Source of the DNA: Magnaporthiopsis rhizophila
Lineage: Eukaryota > Ascomycota > Sordariomycetes > Magnaporthales > Magnaporthaceae
Direction: 5' to 3'
Assembly (NCBI GenBank): GCA_003049465.1
Contig: PYSS01000177.1
Coordinates: 1 to 53,203 of the forward strand
DNA: 53,203 bases
The notes below the pieces were generated by a model. The model saw only the letters and a program-made list of their open reading frames with translations. It had not been told where the DNA came from and did no database searches. Below, piece after piece: positions 1 to 9,469 of this stretch (positions are counted from its first letter, which is position 1; each line of letters opens with the position of its first letter). A program made the position numbers and the translations under genes.

Positions 1-5
1 GTTGA

Positions 6-197
6 ACTAATTGTGTCTTCGATATTGTTAAAAACACTGAGGAATTATTTTAAGCTTCTACTTTAAATGAAGCCGCAGAAATAGTAGGTGTAGATTTTAT
101 AACTATAAAGAAACATTTAGTAGCTGACGCAGATACAGGTGAATATGTTGTAGTAAATAATTATAAAATAAAAATAGTGGCTGTATTTAATAATTAG
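6..197 (+). pseudogene. Broken fragment of a mitochondrial-type homing endonuclease C-terminus (NUMOD/HTH-like)
   Basis: Frame 3 reads CVFDIVKNTEELF, a TAA stop at 51-53, then ASTLNEAAEIVGVDFITIKK followed by HLVADADTGEYVVVNNYKIK and a TAG stop at 195-197. The pattern (VFDI..NTEELF.S..EAA..VGV...TI.KHL....VNNYKIK) is that of the DNA-binding repeat at the C-terminus of GIY-YIG or LAGLIDADG homing endonucleases in fungal mitochondrial introns; this match is from memory of the family. The TAA could be a mutated CAA codon. The catalytic domain is absent and the piece runs off the left edge. It is either a nuclear copy of mitochondrial DNA or a mis-joined mitochondrial contig end. I am fairly sure of the domain type, not of its genomic status. 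Confidence 0.5.
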
Positions 198-271
198 TGT
201 TATTATTTGCAGCTAGAGCTAGCATTATAATTAGTAGTAGCAGCTGTAGGCTTGCAGCTTTGCAGCATAAG

Positions 272-305
272 TACGCTCGCTACGAAGTACGAAGTACGAA
301 GTACG
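272..305. repeat. Short tandem repeat, TACGAAG-type unit
   Basis: About four direct copies of a 7-bp unit (ctacgaag / tacgaag / tacgaag / tacg). Short G/C-containing repeats of this kind are common between genes in fungal mitochondrial genomes, which fits the homing-endonuclease fragment just upstream. Confidence 0.6.
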
Positions 306-1490
306 CCTAAAATTGAAATAATAAAATTAGAGGAAAAGAAAGAAGGTTACAACCGTACTATTTCCATACTCATAGAAAAATTAGGTGAAAACGGTTAACA
401 TGTTATTTTGGCAATAAAAAAAACAATTAGCCATTTTACTTTATCCCAAGGAATATTAAAAATAATCGGTTTGTTAATATCCAAAAATTTATTTTATTAA
501 ATCAAATAAATAAATAAAATACAAATAATATAAACAAATATATTTAATTTAAAAAAGCTAATACCCAGGCCGAAATTTATACGGATAATAATTTGCAAGC
601 AAAATTATATGGCTTGGATAATTATTAATATTTTGGCAAAATAATTGGTTTTGCTTTTATTAATAATGGATTTTTTGGAGATATTGCTAATAAAATGCGG
701 ATTTTTTTTGGCAAAAATCTCGAAACCATCCATAATAAGCGTAAATTTTTATATATAATAAAAAAGCATACTATTTTTATTATTTATTATTATATTTAAA
801 ACAAAACTTTTTATTATAGCATAAAAGCTGTGCATTTTTATTTAAACGTGCCGTTTTTTAAATAACGGGTATTTTTTTAATAATACTATTACAAATATGC
901 CAAATATGCAATTTATCTATGGTTAGCTTATTTGCTTATCCAGCTAAAACCAGGGATACCAAATGTACTAACTCCGAAGTTATTAGGCCGATAAACAGTT
1001 ATTTGGTTTTCTGCTATTTTTATTACCCCGCCTTTTTCTGTTCGGAAATGTTTAAGTACAAAAATATCCATAAGCAAAGTAAAAGGGTAATGATACAGAA
1101 TGCAAAAATGCTAAAAATGCTATGCATTAATGGTTCGGGATGCTATTGGGCCGTTATATTTAATAGCCTATAGCCGAACGGGTTTTATATAGCAGGGCTC
1201 CGGCGCCGTCTCAAATTTGCCAGGAATCTGGTTGCGAATTACGCAAAAAGGAATATACCGCAAATAAAAAGGCCAAGGTACCCAGGCCAAAAAAACCAAA
1301 AAAATACGGGGGTGCGGGACTTGAAACATTTGGAGGAAATAAAAAAAATGGACCGTTGCGGTCCGGCCATTATGAATAAAATATCCGGACAGGGGAGATT
1401 ATTTTGTAACCCGAAATTACGATAGCTTTCTGCTTTTTACCAGTGGCTGCTTATATTCGGATTTTAACCGGCAAAAATGCAAAGCGGCTA
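306..1490. other. AT-rich degraded sequence, no gene recognised
   Basis: Strongly AT-rich with frequent stops in all frames. The part from about 900 to 1490 is less AT-rich and includes an 84-codon open frame (919-1173, plus) with no recognisable motif. It is probably decayed transposon sequence, but I could not assign a family and saw no clean terminal repeats. Confidence 0.4.
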
Positions 1491-2581
1491 ATTATAGCTG
1501 CTGCACTGTGATGGGCTTGTATTGCATTTCGTTTCGCTCACGGTTGGCATAGCTGCCCCCTTCATGCCGAAATGTTCCGTCCTTTGTAATTCCACAAGGA
1601 AATAATGGCGCAGTCATGGTGGGCGGCCTCGTGTCGGGTCGTGCCCAACGCATCGAAGAGACCAACGACGGCCTGCTGACGGACTTGCACCGGAACAACC
1701 GCAAGGCAACAGCGGTCGGGCGCATACTAGCGCCTGCAGAATGCAAGCCTTGTTTGCTGGACGTGTCAGGACCAATCGTTCCTGTTTTCCACACAAGCCG
1801 GGCGAATGTCTCTTGTGGGAGAAAGCCGCAGCCTCGATCAAATTGGGCGCCCATGTGCAATGGCCGGCCCCATTTGACGGCCAGACGGCCCAGGCCCATG
1901 TCAAGCAGCCGACCCCCTGCACATCCCCCAGAACACAAGGGTGGCGGAAAAAGGACGGGACGCCAGGACTCTGGCGAGAAGGCCGCGGCGGGCCGTTACG
2001 CGAACGATGGCGTTGCTTGGGCCCAGCATTTTGTGTTGTATGGCGGGGAGGAAGTTATGTGGTGGGGAGAAAGCGTCAAGGGGACGGCTGCTTGGGCCCA
2101 GCATTTTGCGTTATGTGGTGGGGAAAAAGCGTCAAAGGAACGGCTGCCATCGAAACCCTGGAGCTGGCACATAGCTTGTCCATATTTAGCCATATCGGTA
2201 AATACGATATGCTGTTTGTGTTGGTGATCCAGTCTGGTTTGAAAAATGCCATGTTTGAATTATAGTCGATAGGCTGCACAATGGGCGCATTGGCGGCTTT
2301 TTTTCTGATCTCGACCGCGCGGGTCTTGGTAGGTCGTCTTGGGTTTCGGCAAAAAGCAGTCGATGGTATCTAGCGGTCGTGCACATCCGAGGTTTGGGAA
2401 TGGGTGTGTTCTTGTTGTGGTCTTGGCCTGGCCTGCTCAATCCGGTGCCAAAGGGCTGCAGTTGACGCCACCGACGTCTGTAAAAGGATGCATGCTTTGC
2501 CGCCGCTGCAAAAGAATGAAAGGTCACATGGAGAGCGTGATAGATCAACAATGTCGATTGACTGTCGGGCTAAGGAGATAT
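1491..2581. other. Balanced-composition intergenic stretch, no supported gene
   Basis: Base composition changes abruptly near 1490 from AT-rich to balanced. Several overlapping open frames occur on both strands, the longest 1616-2227 (plus, 203 codons). It has no signal peptide, no recognised domain and runs through a recent tandem duplication, so I do not call it a gene. The stretch also forms the 3' flank of the secreted-protein gene at 2582-3151 (minus strand). Confidence 0.4.
2015..2150. repeat. 75-bp imperfect tandem duplication
   Basis: GCTTGGGCCCAGCATTTTG occurs at 2015 and again at 2090. Each is followed by a related segment containing TATGTGGTGGGGA and AAGCGTCAA. Two copies with mostly transition differences, period 75 bp. 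Confidence 0.75.
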
Positions 2582-3151
2582 TCAGCACCGCTCGCTCACG
2601 GTCTGGGTCCTCGTCATGCATCCCTCAGGACAGACCGTCTGGCAGCCGTGCACCTCGAGCAGCGTGCGCGGACCAGAGCAGCCGCACGGCAGCAACAGCT
2701 GTTCCTGCTGCACGCAGCCGGGGACTGGGCAGCGAATGGGAGCACACCCGTCTGGCCGCCTGGTCTGCGTCACCGTCGGACACGCCGCCGGTCGTCGAGA
2801 CGTCGTAGATGTCACCGGCGGCGGCAGCAGCGTCACGCCCCAGCTGACCGATTTCGACGACGACGTGGTGGTGCGTCGCCTCGTCGTCGTCGATCCGCAC
2901 GGCTGGTTGAGGGTGCGCACCTCGAGGCCGCACCCACCGTACGGACACTCGGCCTGGCACGGCGCGATCAGCGTCGCCGTCGGCACCGCCCTGGGGCAGT
3001 CGCACGGGTTCTGGATGGTGGTGACGATCATGCAGTCCGGCTTGTTGCACTGCCGCCCGCACGACGCCGCGAGCTCCGTCTTGGTCACGACGGGGCAGTT
3101 CTGGGCCTGCACCGATGCCGCCGCGAGGAAGGCTGCGATCCCGAAGCGCAT
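2582..3151 (-). CDS. Small secreted cysteine-rich protein with four five-cysteine repeats
   Basis: Intact 189-aa frame with 20 cysteines. Residues 1-16 (MRFGIAAFLAAASVQA) look like a signal peptide cleaved before QNC. The mature protein holds two ten-cysteine modules joined by a Ser/Thr/Arg linker (GSTTTRRRTTTSSSK and on), a likely O-glycosylated spacer. Each module is itself two copies of C-x(11-12)-C-x(3-4)-C-x(3-4)-C-x(9-10)-C, giving four repeats in all; the second module starts CPTVTQT and the first CPVVTKT. All cysteines probably pair in the secreted form. I recall similar uncharacterised repeats in fungal secreted proteins but no named function. The ATG sits in AGACAACATGCG, a good fungal context, after a CA-rich leader, with a TATA-like box about 120 bp upstream. 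It is intronless and neighbours no other intact gene. A role as effector, wall or adhesive protein is inference. Confidence 0.8.
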   Translation of the reverse strand: MRFGIAAFLAAASVQAQNCPVVTKTELAASCGRQCNKPDCMIVTTIQNPCDCPRAVPTATLIAPCQAECPYGGCGLEVRTLNQPCGSTTTRRRTTTSSSKSVSWGVTLLPPPVTSTTSRRPAACPTVTQTRRPDGCAPIRCPVPGCVQQEQLLLPCGCSGPRTLLEVHGCQTVCPEGCMTRTQTVSERC

Positions 3152-3270
3152 GTTGTCTTTGGCTGGTGGTTTTGGTGCGTTGCGGTTGTTGTGGTCTTGG
3201 TGCGCAGGTGCTGTGCGGTCTTGGTGTTGGAGGGTGATCAGGGAAGACCATGCTGCAACAGAGACGCCTT

Positions 3271-3277
3271 CTTATAC
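3271..3277 (-). promoter_or_regulatory. TATA-like box of the cysteine-rich secreted protein gene
   Basis: On the minus strand GAGTATAAGAAGG lies about 120 bp before the ATG at 3151. The segment between is rich in CAA/CCA (ACACCAAGACC, CACAACAACCGCAAC), typical of a fungal 5' leader. Confidence 0.5.
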
Positions 3278-4143
3278 TCGGGAGCCGGCAAGGCAAAAGA
3301 CCCGTCGTGCCTTGATGCATCTCGGCAAGACTGCTTCCCCGCCGAGGTGATCTTTTTTTGGAAGTAGACCAGGTCCTGCAGCCCGTGTTCCAGAAATATC
3401 CTCGCTTGTGATATTGCACTTAGGTGTATAGGGCACGGAGCGTGCAAGTCGAGACCACTTCATATCGGCTTGACAGCCGACGGAATACCCATATTGACTT
3501 GGACGGGGATCGCGGTGGGACTTTCTGATCTTCATTCAGGGCGGCTGAAAGAGCCTTGTCATGGTCAGCCTTTAGCCTGTTTGACACCTCGACGGGTCCG
3601 GGGATCAGCCACTCACTTTCGAATGGATCGAGGCAAGGGCTTATATCGGATGAACCGAGAGCGACGGAGACGGAGACGGAGGCGTGTATTTGGGCAGGTC
3701 ACTTTCGGCTTTGCAGTGGGCTGAACGGCGAGTTGTTAACAAGTTCCTTTGTTCACCTGCGCTACTTTGTGGAAAGTGCAAGCTCACCGAATGCTCATAT
3801 GGATATATAACCGGGCAGGCAGATCTGATCTGTGCCGTGGGTTCTGCTCGTCAGTCATACGAACTCTTTAAAGTACCCGTCCGGATGCAGCGTAGCCAAG
3901 CACGACAGGGCGTCTCACCTGGGAGGGAGGTGGTCGGGCCAAGCCTGGGAACAGTCCCGCCTTTGTGTTGCGTGTGGTCACCGTCGACAACTTCTGTAGC
4001 TGTCGAGGCTCCGTGTTAGTCCGTGGAAGAGACTGAGTTGTAGGGGATGAAGATTGGGAGGTGGTAGCCCCCTCGTTTGCCTGTGTAGCTATGCATTTAC
4101 GCCTCCGAAGGTCGAGGCCCTCGGTGACCTCGGTTGGTGTGTG
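3278..4143. other. Intergenic stretch without a supported gene
   Basis: Balanced composition. Short overlapping open frames on both strands show no domain, signal peptide or consistent codon use. A short purine microsatellite (GGAGAC units) lies near 3665. It probably contains distal promoter sequence of the minus-strand gene downstream. Confidence 0.35.
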
Positions 4144-4349
4144 GCTCGAGGAGAGCGGCTTGTATGGCTCACGGAGAGCAGCTTGGCATGCTCAAGGAGA
4201 GCAACTTGGTATAGTTCACGGAGAGCGGCTATGGCTCACGGAGAGTAGCTCGGCATACTCAAGGAGAGCAGCCCGTATAACTTGTATGGCCCACGGAGAG
4301 CATCTTGCATGCTCAAGGAGAGCATCTTGCATGGCTCACGGAGAGCAGC
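4144..4349. repeat. Minisatellite, about nine copies of a roughly 23-bp unit
   Basis: Unit like CTCACGGAGAGCAGCTTGG followed by CATG, repeated about nine times with variation (CTCAAGGAGAGCAACTTGG, TTCACGGAGAGCGGC, CCCACGGAGAGCATCTTGC). Copy length varies from about 20 to 32 bp. Units alternate between CTCACGG and CTCAAGG types, which suggests expansion of a two-unit block. Confidence 0.85.
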
Positions 4350-4869
4350 GAGTCAGGCGGCATCTGTGCATCACGAAATTGTCAACACCAACCCCCAGAG
4401 TTGATCGACGGGGAGCAGGGATGCCTATTAGGGGGGCGCATACCTGGTGGGATTCTGCTGCATGCAGGCTTGCTGTGGACTTGGTGGGCGCTTCCACAGC
4501 TCAAAGTAACCACGGTGGTGGCAACATTTCCTGGAGGGGGGATAGGACGGCGGCCGGGAGCTCCATGTCGGGAGACCAATGGAGGTTCAAGAAGCCTGAA
4601 TAGCATGAACAGCATCTCAGAAGTGGTTCTGGGTCTGGGGAAGGCAGGGATGTCAATGGAAAGGAGGTCCCCTCCGATTGAGTGCTTGCGGATGATAGGC
4701 AGGATGAGCGGCTGTCGGCCGACTGCCTGGTCGATGGAGCGAGGCGCAGCGGGGCAAGGCTGTGGTAATTATCAAGAGGTCAGCATGTCTGATAATGGGG
4801 ATAGAGTTTGACCTGTCGACAGGTGCCAGTGGATAGGGGCACAATCGACCTGGTCCATTTCCAGACTCA
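4350..4869. other. Intergenic stretch without a supported gene
   Basis: An open frame continues on the plus strand to 4811 through the end of the minisatellite. Its composition is low in recognisable features and it contains the repeat itself, so it is probably not coding. No RNA gene or terminal repeat is seen. Confidence 0.35.
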
Positions 4870-5310
4870 CATGGCTGTTCTTGAAGACAATATCCCAATT
4901 CCATCCTCTGTCGCCCTTTTCTCGGCGTCCTAAGCAGCAACCCCAAGGCCCTGGATGCGACTTTCACCATGTCGGTCACGGTAGTGTTCCAATCCCGTCC
5001 TTGTTCGCTCCCTTAATGGCACCTCTGGTCGAGTGCGACGGTGGCGAGACAGACGCCACAACGCTGGCCAGTTCCGGCTTGATATTCTCCTTCTTGACCT
5101 GCTGCGACGGCTGATAGGCCTCGACCGGTTGGCTGCGGCTCTGTTTGATGAAGGACGGCGCCTTTTCTGGGCAGAAGGAATGGTTCTTAAGCCCAGCTGC
5201 CTCGCGGCTGCACGTATGGGATACCGCTGGACTGGAAGTTGGTGTTTGCCAACTCGGTTCCGTCGAGACTGGGGGGTGGTGTTTGCTGACTCGGTTCCGT
5301 CGAGGCAGGA
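4870..5310 (+). repeat. Intron-like repeat units in plus orientation, inverted relative to the main array
   Basis: AATATCCCAATTCCATCCTC at about 4889 and GTGTTCCAATCCCGTCC at about 4983 match the core of the minus-strand array at 6640-8810 but lie on the plus strand. The peptide read through here (HHVGHGSVPIPS) parallels one read from the minus strand near 6740 (YYVGHHSVPIPS). CTTAATGGCACCTCTGGTCG and GTGCGACGGTGGCGAGACAG match, inverted, the minus strand at about 5975 and 5750, with the intervening exon-like segment missing. A second short direct repeat, TGGTGTTTGC...ACTCGGTTCCGTCGAG, lies at about 5240 and 5278. Confidence 0.55.
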
Positions 5311-5590
5311 AGAAAAGTTAACGCGAAGGCTGGGGTGGAATCGATCGTAATGTTCACGAAGCAGCAAAGGACATCAAGCAGCAACCGAAGAACCACCGAA
5401 TTTCGGTAACATGCTCGCCGGCTGTGAGATGTTTACCAGCGAACTCCGTCGCGCCGTAAACATCCAAAGCGAGCTAGTAACGAAGAGGGACCTCGGATGG
5501 ACGGGGAGAAGAAACTGTCTGTGGAAGCGGTAAAGGAAAGGCCGGCGGCTCTGCTTGATAAAGGACGGCGCCTTTTCCTGCTGGACGCGT
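5140..5590. repeat. Diverged direct repeat
   Basis: CGGCTCTG(C/T)TTGAT, followed by AAGGACGGCGCCTTTT, occurs at about 5138 and again at about 5547, with similar flanking sequence. It belongs to the duplicated and inverted mosaic spanning 4.9-6.0 kb. Confidence 0.55.
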
Positions 5591-5806
5591 GGAGTGTAGG
5601 AGACTGTCCAGGCACAAGACGCTGGCCATAGTAGTCTGGAAAAGCAAAAGGCGGAGGATGGAGCTGGAGGATCAAAAATTAGCAAAGAGCTGTTGCTGGC
5701 GAGGACACGCACGCGTCCAGCAGGAAAAGGCCGCTGCGGCGTCTGTCTCACCACCGTCGCATTTGACCGATCGGGCAGTCGGCCTGGTTTGAGCTCGAGC
5801 CGCTAC

Positions 5807-5944
5807 CTCTGTCGCTCTGTGCATCCAGGTCCCGAAGCACGAGACCAAGTAGTCCTCGAGAGTCTTGAAGATTCTTCTGGGGTCTGGCTTATTGCCACCA
5901 GGCACCGGAAACGGAGCTGGCCCGTTAGGCTGCCTTGGGCCCGC
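5807..5944 (-). pseudogene. Exon-like segment (46 codons), protein family not recognised
   Basis: Reading minus from 5944, 46 open codons begin AGPRQPNGPAPFPVPGG and continue NKPDPRRIFKTLEDYLVSCF. This looks like a real conserved exon: balanced codon use and a regular Pro-rich to helical transition. It lies between an intron-like segment 6008-5945 (GTTAGA..CTCTAACGG..CCAG, 64 nt) and a possible 5' splice site GGTAGCGG at 5806. An alternative 5' splice site GTGAGACAG at 5751 would pair with TTTGCTAAT and CTCCAG ending at 5665. Its inverted relative at about 5010-5060 lacks it. I do not recognise the protein; it may be a captured fragment of a larger gene. Confidence 0.35.
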
Positions 5945-6044
5945 CTGGACCTTATTATCCGTTAGAGGTGCCATTAAAGGAGCGGAGAGGATGGAACTGG
6001 GATCTAACCTGACCATGCTCGCGCACGGCTTACCCGGTGTGCGC

Positions 6045-6619
6045 CTAACGGACGTGCGGTACCTTGAGCGCGCCGTCCCCGGCCGCCCCTCGCACGGGTC
6101 GTCGCGGCCACGGGGGCGGGCGGACTGTCGCTGCAAACCCGCACTTGAAGCTCGCACATGACAAACTCGTCGGGGCAGGGCCCAGGGAGCCAGGGCCGCT
6201 CTTCAGTCCTTGCGCGCCAAAGTGTCGTCTGCCGTAGCCTCCAGCGAAGCCGAGCGGGCGGTCGGCGGGTCTCGCAGGCCTGTCTGCCCGGTTGGTAGGG
6301 AAGCGGCCATCGCGCTGGCGGTCGTCGCCGCGGTCGAAACTCTTGCAAAAGTCCTCGAGGACGGCGGCGGTTTTGGCTTCCTCGCGCTGACGCTTTGCTT
6401 CGGCCTCCTCTTTCTGCCGCTCGAAAACGGACTTCTTGGCAGGCTTCTGCAGCTTCGCTTCAATGTCGGGGAACTCTGCCACATTTTTGGAAGACGCCAT
6501 CGTCAGTGACGGCGTGCATTTCGGGCTCACGCAAACGAGCGTCGGGCTAGGTGTTACCCAAAATAGTGCCTAGCCTCATGTGTGCTCACCCGCGTCTTCA
6601 CTTTGGCTGCGTCGGCCAT
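6045..6619 (-). pseudogene. N-terminal fragment of an SR140/U2SURP-like splicing factor
   Basis: The open frame reads FPDIEAKLQKPAKKSVFERQ, then KEEAEAKRQREEAKTAAVLE and DFCKSFDRGDD, then GRRHFGAQGLKSGPGSLGP. From memory of fungal homologues this is the N-terminal region, before the RRM, of the U2 snRNP-associated protein SR140 (U2SURP), which acts in the nucleus in branch-site recognition. Two starts are possible. ATG at 6500 gives MASSKNVAEFPD directly. ATG at 6619 (MADAAKVKTR) joins FPD through a 116-nt intron, 6589-6474 (GTGAGC..CTGAC..GCAGAG), without frame loss. After GPAPTSLS (about 6150) family similarity ends and the frame stops at 6045. The RRM, SURP and CID domains are not found nearby, so this is a truncated copy or a captured fragment. 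It lies immediately downstream of the intron-like array. Confidence 0.5.
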
Positions 6620-6639
6620 GGTCGCCCTCCCTGGTCGTT

Positions 6640-8810
6640 GTGGTTTGGAAGGGCAAGGAACGGTGGAGCTGGGGATTATCAATAATTAGCAAAGAGACGA
6701 GAAAGGATGGAATTGGAACACTATGGTGGCCGACATAGTAAAAGTCGTATCCAGGGAAAGGACGTGGAATGGGATACTGACATGGCCGGCACTGGTCGTT
6801 GTGGTTTGGAGGAGTAAAAGGGCCAAGGTAGAGCTGGGGATTATTGGCAATTAGCAAGGAGGCGAGAAAGATGGAATTGGAGTACTGACCTGACCGATAC
6901 GGTGGGCGTCATATCTTGAGGAAAAGGGCGAGGGATGAAGCTGGAGGATCATCGACGGTTAGCAAGGAGGCAAGAGAGGGATGCAATAGGAACACTGACG
7001 TGATCGACAGTGAACGTCGTGTCGTGTCCAGGGGAAATGGCGAGGCAGGATGAAATTGGAATATTAACCTGACCGATACAGTGGGCGTCATATTCAAAGG
7101 ATGAAATGGCGAGGGAGGAGTAAAATGGCGAAAGAGGATGGACTGGAGGGTCACCGACGGTTAGCAACAAGGCGAAGGACAAAGAGTACTGACGTGACCG
7201 ACACGGCTAGTGGTCAGGGATTGGAGGAGGGTGAAGACGGACTTGGATACCAAAGCGACCGAGGCCGGCGTGATGGCTTGAAGGACCAGAAGGGCGAATA
7301 GGACGGAATTGCCTGGAATCATCAACGGTCAGCAAAAATGCGAGGAGAATGCAATTCGAAAATTGACGTAACGGATAAGACTGGCGTCATGTCCAGAGGG
7401 AATGGAATTGGAATACTGACCTGGGCGAGGATGGGCTGGCGAGTATAATTGACGATTAGCAAAGCGAAAAAGGATGGAATTATAGCACGGGTGTGACCGA
7501 CACGGCTGGCCGTCAGGGGTTGGAGGAGAGGACAGAGCTGGAATACCAAAGCAGGCGAGGCCGGTGATGGTTTGCAGGACGAGGAGGCGAGAAGGATGGG
7601 CTGGCGAGTGTGATTGACGATTAGCAAGGCAAGGAGGATGGAATTGGATGACTGAGTGATCCGACCGACGGCTGGCCGTGATGGTTGGAGGAGAAAAGGG
7701 CAAGGAGATGACCGCCTGGGATCATTAGCGGTCAGCAAGAAGGCGAGAGGATAGAATGGAATTCTGAGCCGACCGACACGATTGGCGTGGTAGTTTGAAG
7801 AACAGGAGGTGAGAAAGGATGAACTGCCTGGAATTATCAACGGTTAGCAAAAAAGGGGGAAATGCAGCTGGAATACTGGCGTGCCCAACACGACTGGGCG
7901 TGTCTAGAGGTAAAAAGGGGTTGGAATTGGAGTACCAACAAGACCGACACGGCTGGTCGTGATGATTTGTAGGATGAGGAAAGCGAGGATGGAGCTGGCT
8001 GGAATGATTAACGGTCAGTAAGAGGGCGAGAGAGGATGGAATGGGAATACTGACGCCGGCTGGTCGTGGTGGTGTGGAAGAGCAGAAGGGCAAAAAAGGA
8101 AGGAGCTGCCTGGAATCATGAACGGTTGGCGAAAAGACAGGGGAAGATGTAATTGGATACTGGAACGACTGGCGTCATGTCCGGAGGAGGCAAAAGGGGA
8201 TGGAATTGGAATACCGACCTGACAGACGGCTGGCCGTGATGGTCGGAGGACGAGGAAGGCCAGGATGGAGCTGCTGGAATCATTCACGTTAGCAAAAGGC
8301 GAGGAGAAAGATGTTGGAATACAAACCTGACCGACACGATTAGTCGTGATGGTCTGGAGAAGCAGATGAACGAAAAAGATGGAGCTGCCTGGATTGACGT
8401 TGGCAAGAAGGCGAGGTGAAGGAAATTGGAATACTGACCTGAAGGTAGAAAGGGGATGGAATTGGGTACCGACTTGACCGACGGCTGGTTGTGACGAGGG
8501 CAGGAGATGAAGCTGGCTCGGGTTGACGATTAGCAAGAAGACGCCCGGGGAGGCGACCGAGGACGAAGCTGGCGAGAATCATTGAAAGTCAGCAAGAAGT
8601 CGCCCAGTCGACGCAAACGCCGCCATTGGAGTAAGTGAGTAGGTATGCTTCTCGATTCCGGCCTCTGGCCTTTTTTGGCAGGGAGGAGGGCAGGAGGAAG
8701 AAGCTGGCGAGGTGACGATTAGCAAGAAGACGCCCTGAGGAAGGCAGACCGAGGACGAAGCTGACGAGCATCACCAAACGTCGCCCAGTCCATGCAACGC
8801 CGCCATTGGG
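6640..8810 (-). repeat. Diverged tandem array of intron-like units (introner-like)
   Basis: About 16-17 units. On the minus strand each has GTCAGTATTCCAATTCCATC or similar, a Cys/Tyr-rich C/T stretch, TTGCTAACCG or TTGCTGACCG, then CCAG. GCTAAC/GCTGAC is the fungal branch-site consensus. A clear unit near 8040 spans exactly 56 nt from GTCAGT to CCAG, a typical fungal intron length. The branch-like motifs recur at about 6688, 6849, 6959, 7161, 7330, 7455, 7621, 7730, 7843, 8014, 8120, 8289, 8399, 8529, 8588 and 8716, with spacings mainly near 110 or 168 bp, multiples of about 56. The segments between them are similar to each other too (GCAGCTCCATCC..., then ACCATCACGGCCAGCCGT). Each could be read as a short exon. 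Whether the array is transcribed or spliced is not shown by the sequence. Confidence 0.65.
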
Positions 8811-9035
8811 ATGAGTAAAAGGGAGGATACTTCCGTCTCTCTCTCTCGACAAGGGGTGGAATGGTGGTTGGTGAGATGGGGGAGGAGGAGGAGGCAATGT
8901 CGTGATGAACCATTCTGGTTCCAGGTGAAAATTTTTCTCGAACCTGACGGTGACGGGACGCGTGCTTGCTGCCTGAGATCAGAATCGTGGGCAGACTAAG
9001 GGTCCGTCTGGTGGAGACGTGTCCGTTCTATCTTG
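8811..9035. other. Short spacer between arrays
   Basis: Contains a purine-rich GGAGGAGGAGGAGG run near 8880. No gene, tRNA or terminal repeat is seen. Confidence 0.35.
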
Positions 9036-9450
9036 AGGCTCGCCGTGTCACCTGAGCACTAATTAAGGCAAGACGGTGGAGATGTGGCTGTTGGTCCTTC
9101 CTCTTTTGTCTTCCCGTCGACACACCTTGGGTACCAGTAAAGGTAACCTCCCTACCTAAAAGACGTGGCTATATACCTGGAATCTACTTGGGGGTCGGGG
9201 TGTCGGTGGGACCGCTAAGCTGTTGGTCTTTTTCTTTTGCCGTCCCAGAGCAGACACGTAGGCGTATCCATAGAGGTACCTCTCTACCCAAAAGACGTGA
9301 GTGGTTACCTTGGGTCGGCCTACTGTCGGTGGGGGCCACGCCAGCCGTCGGTCCTTCCTCTTTCGCCATCGTGAGGCTCAGGTCAAATCCTGGAGCGGAC
9401 GCCCGGACGAGCACCTCCCTGCCTACAAGACGTGGCTGGCTACCTTGAAT
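9036..9450. repeat. About three copies of a degenerate 133-bp tandem repeat
   Basis: CCTCCCTACCTAAAAGACGT at 9147, CCTCTCTACCCAAAAGACGT at 9279 and CCTCCCTGCCTACAAGACGT at 9414 mark a period of 132-135 bp. TGTTGGTCTTTTTCTTTTGC-type segments alternate with them. A partial earlier copy begins near 9075, and a detached fourth copy lies at about 9900-9980 (CCGGTCCTTTCTCTTTTGC). Confidence 0.7.
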
Positions 9451-9469
9451 CATCACAGAAACCCGTCCA

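Noticed and set aside
1616..2227. 203-codon open frame on the plus strand
   Set aside because: Runs through a recent 75-bp duplication, has no domain or signal peptide, and several other frames in the same stretch are equally open.
2339..3419. Long open frames overlapping the cysteine-rich gene on both strands
   Set aside because: They are other-frame readings of a GC-rich real gene; the peptides are Arg-rich and without motifs.
4061..4811. Plus-strand frames of 168-180 codons across the minisatellite
   Set aside because: The open frame comes from the repeat unit itself; no flanking coding signal.
7322..8536. Minus-strand open frames of 120-173 codons inside the repeat array
   Set aside because: They are repeat readthrough (Ser/Pro/His-rich, different frame in each unit). 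Splicing of the units, if any, would change the frames.
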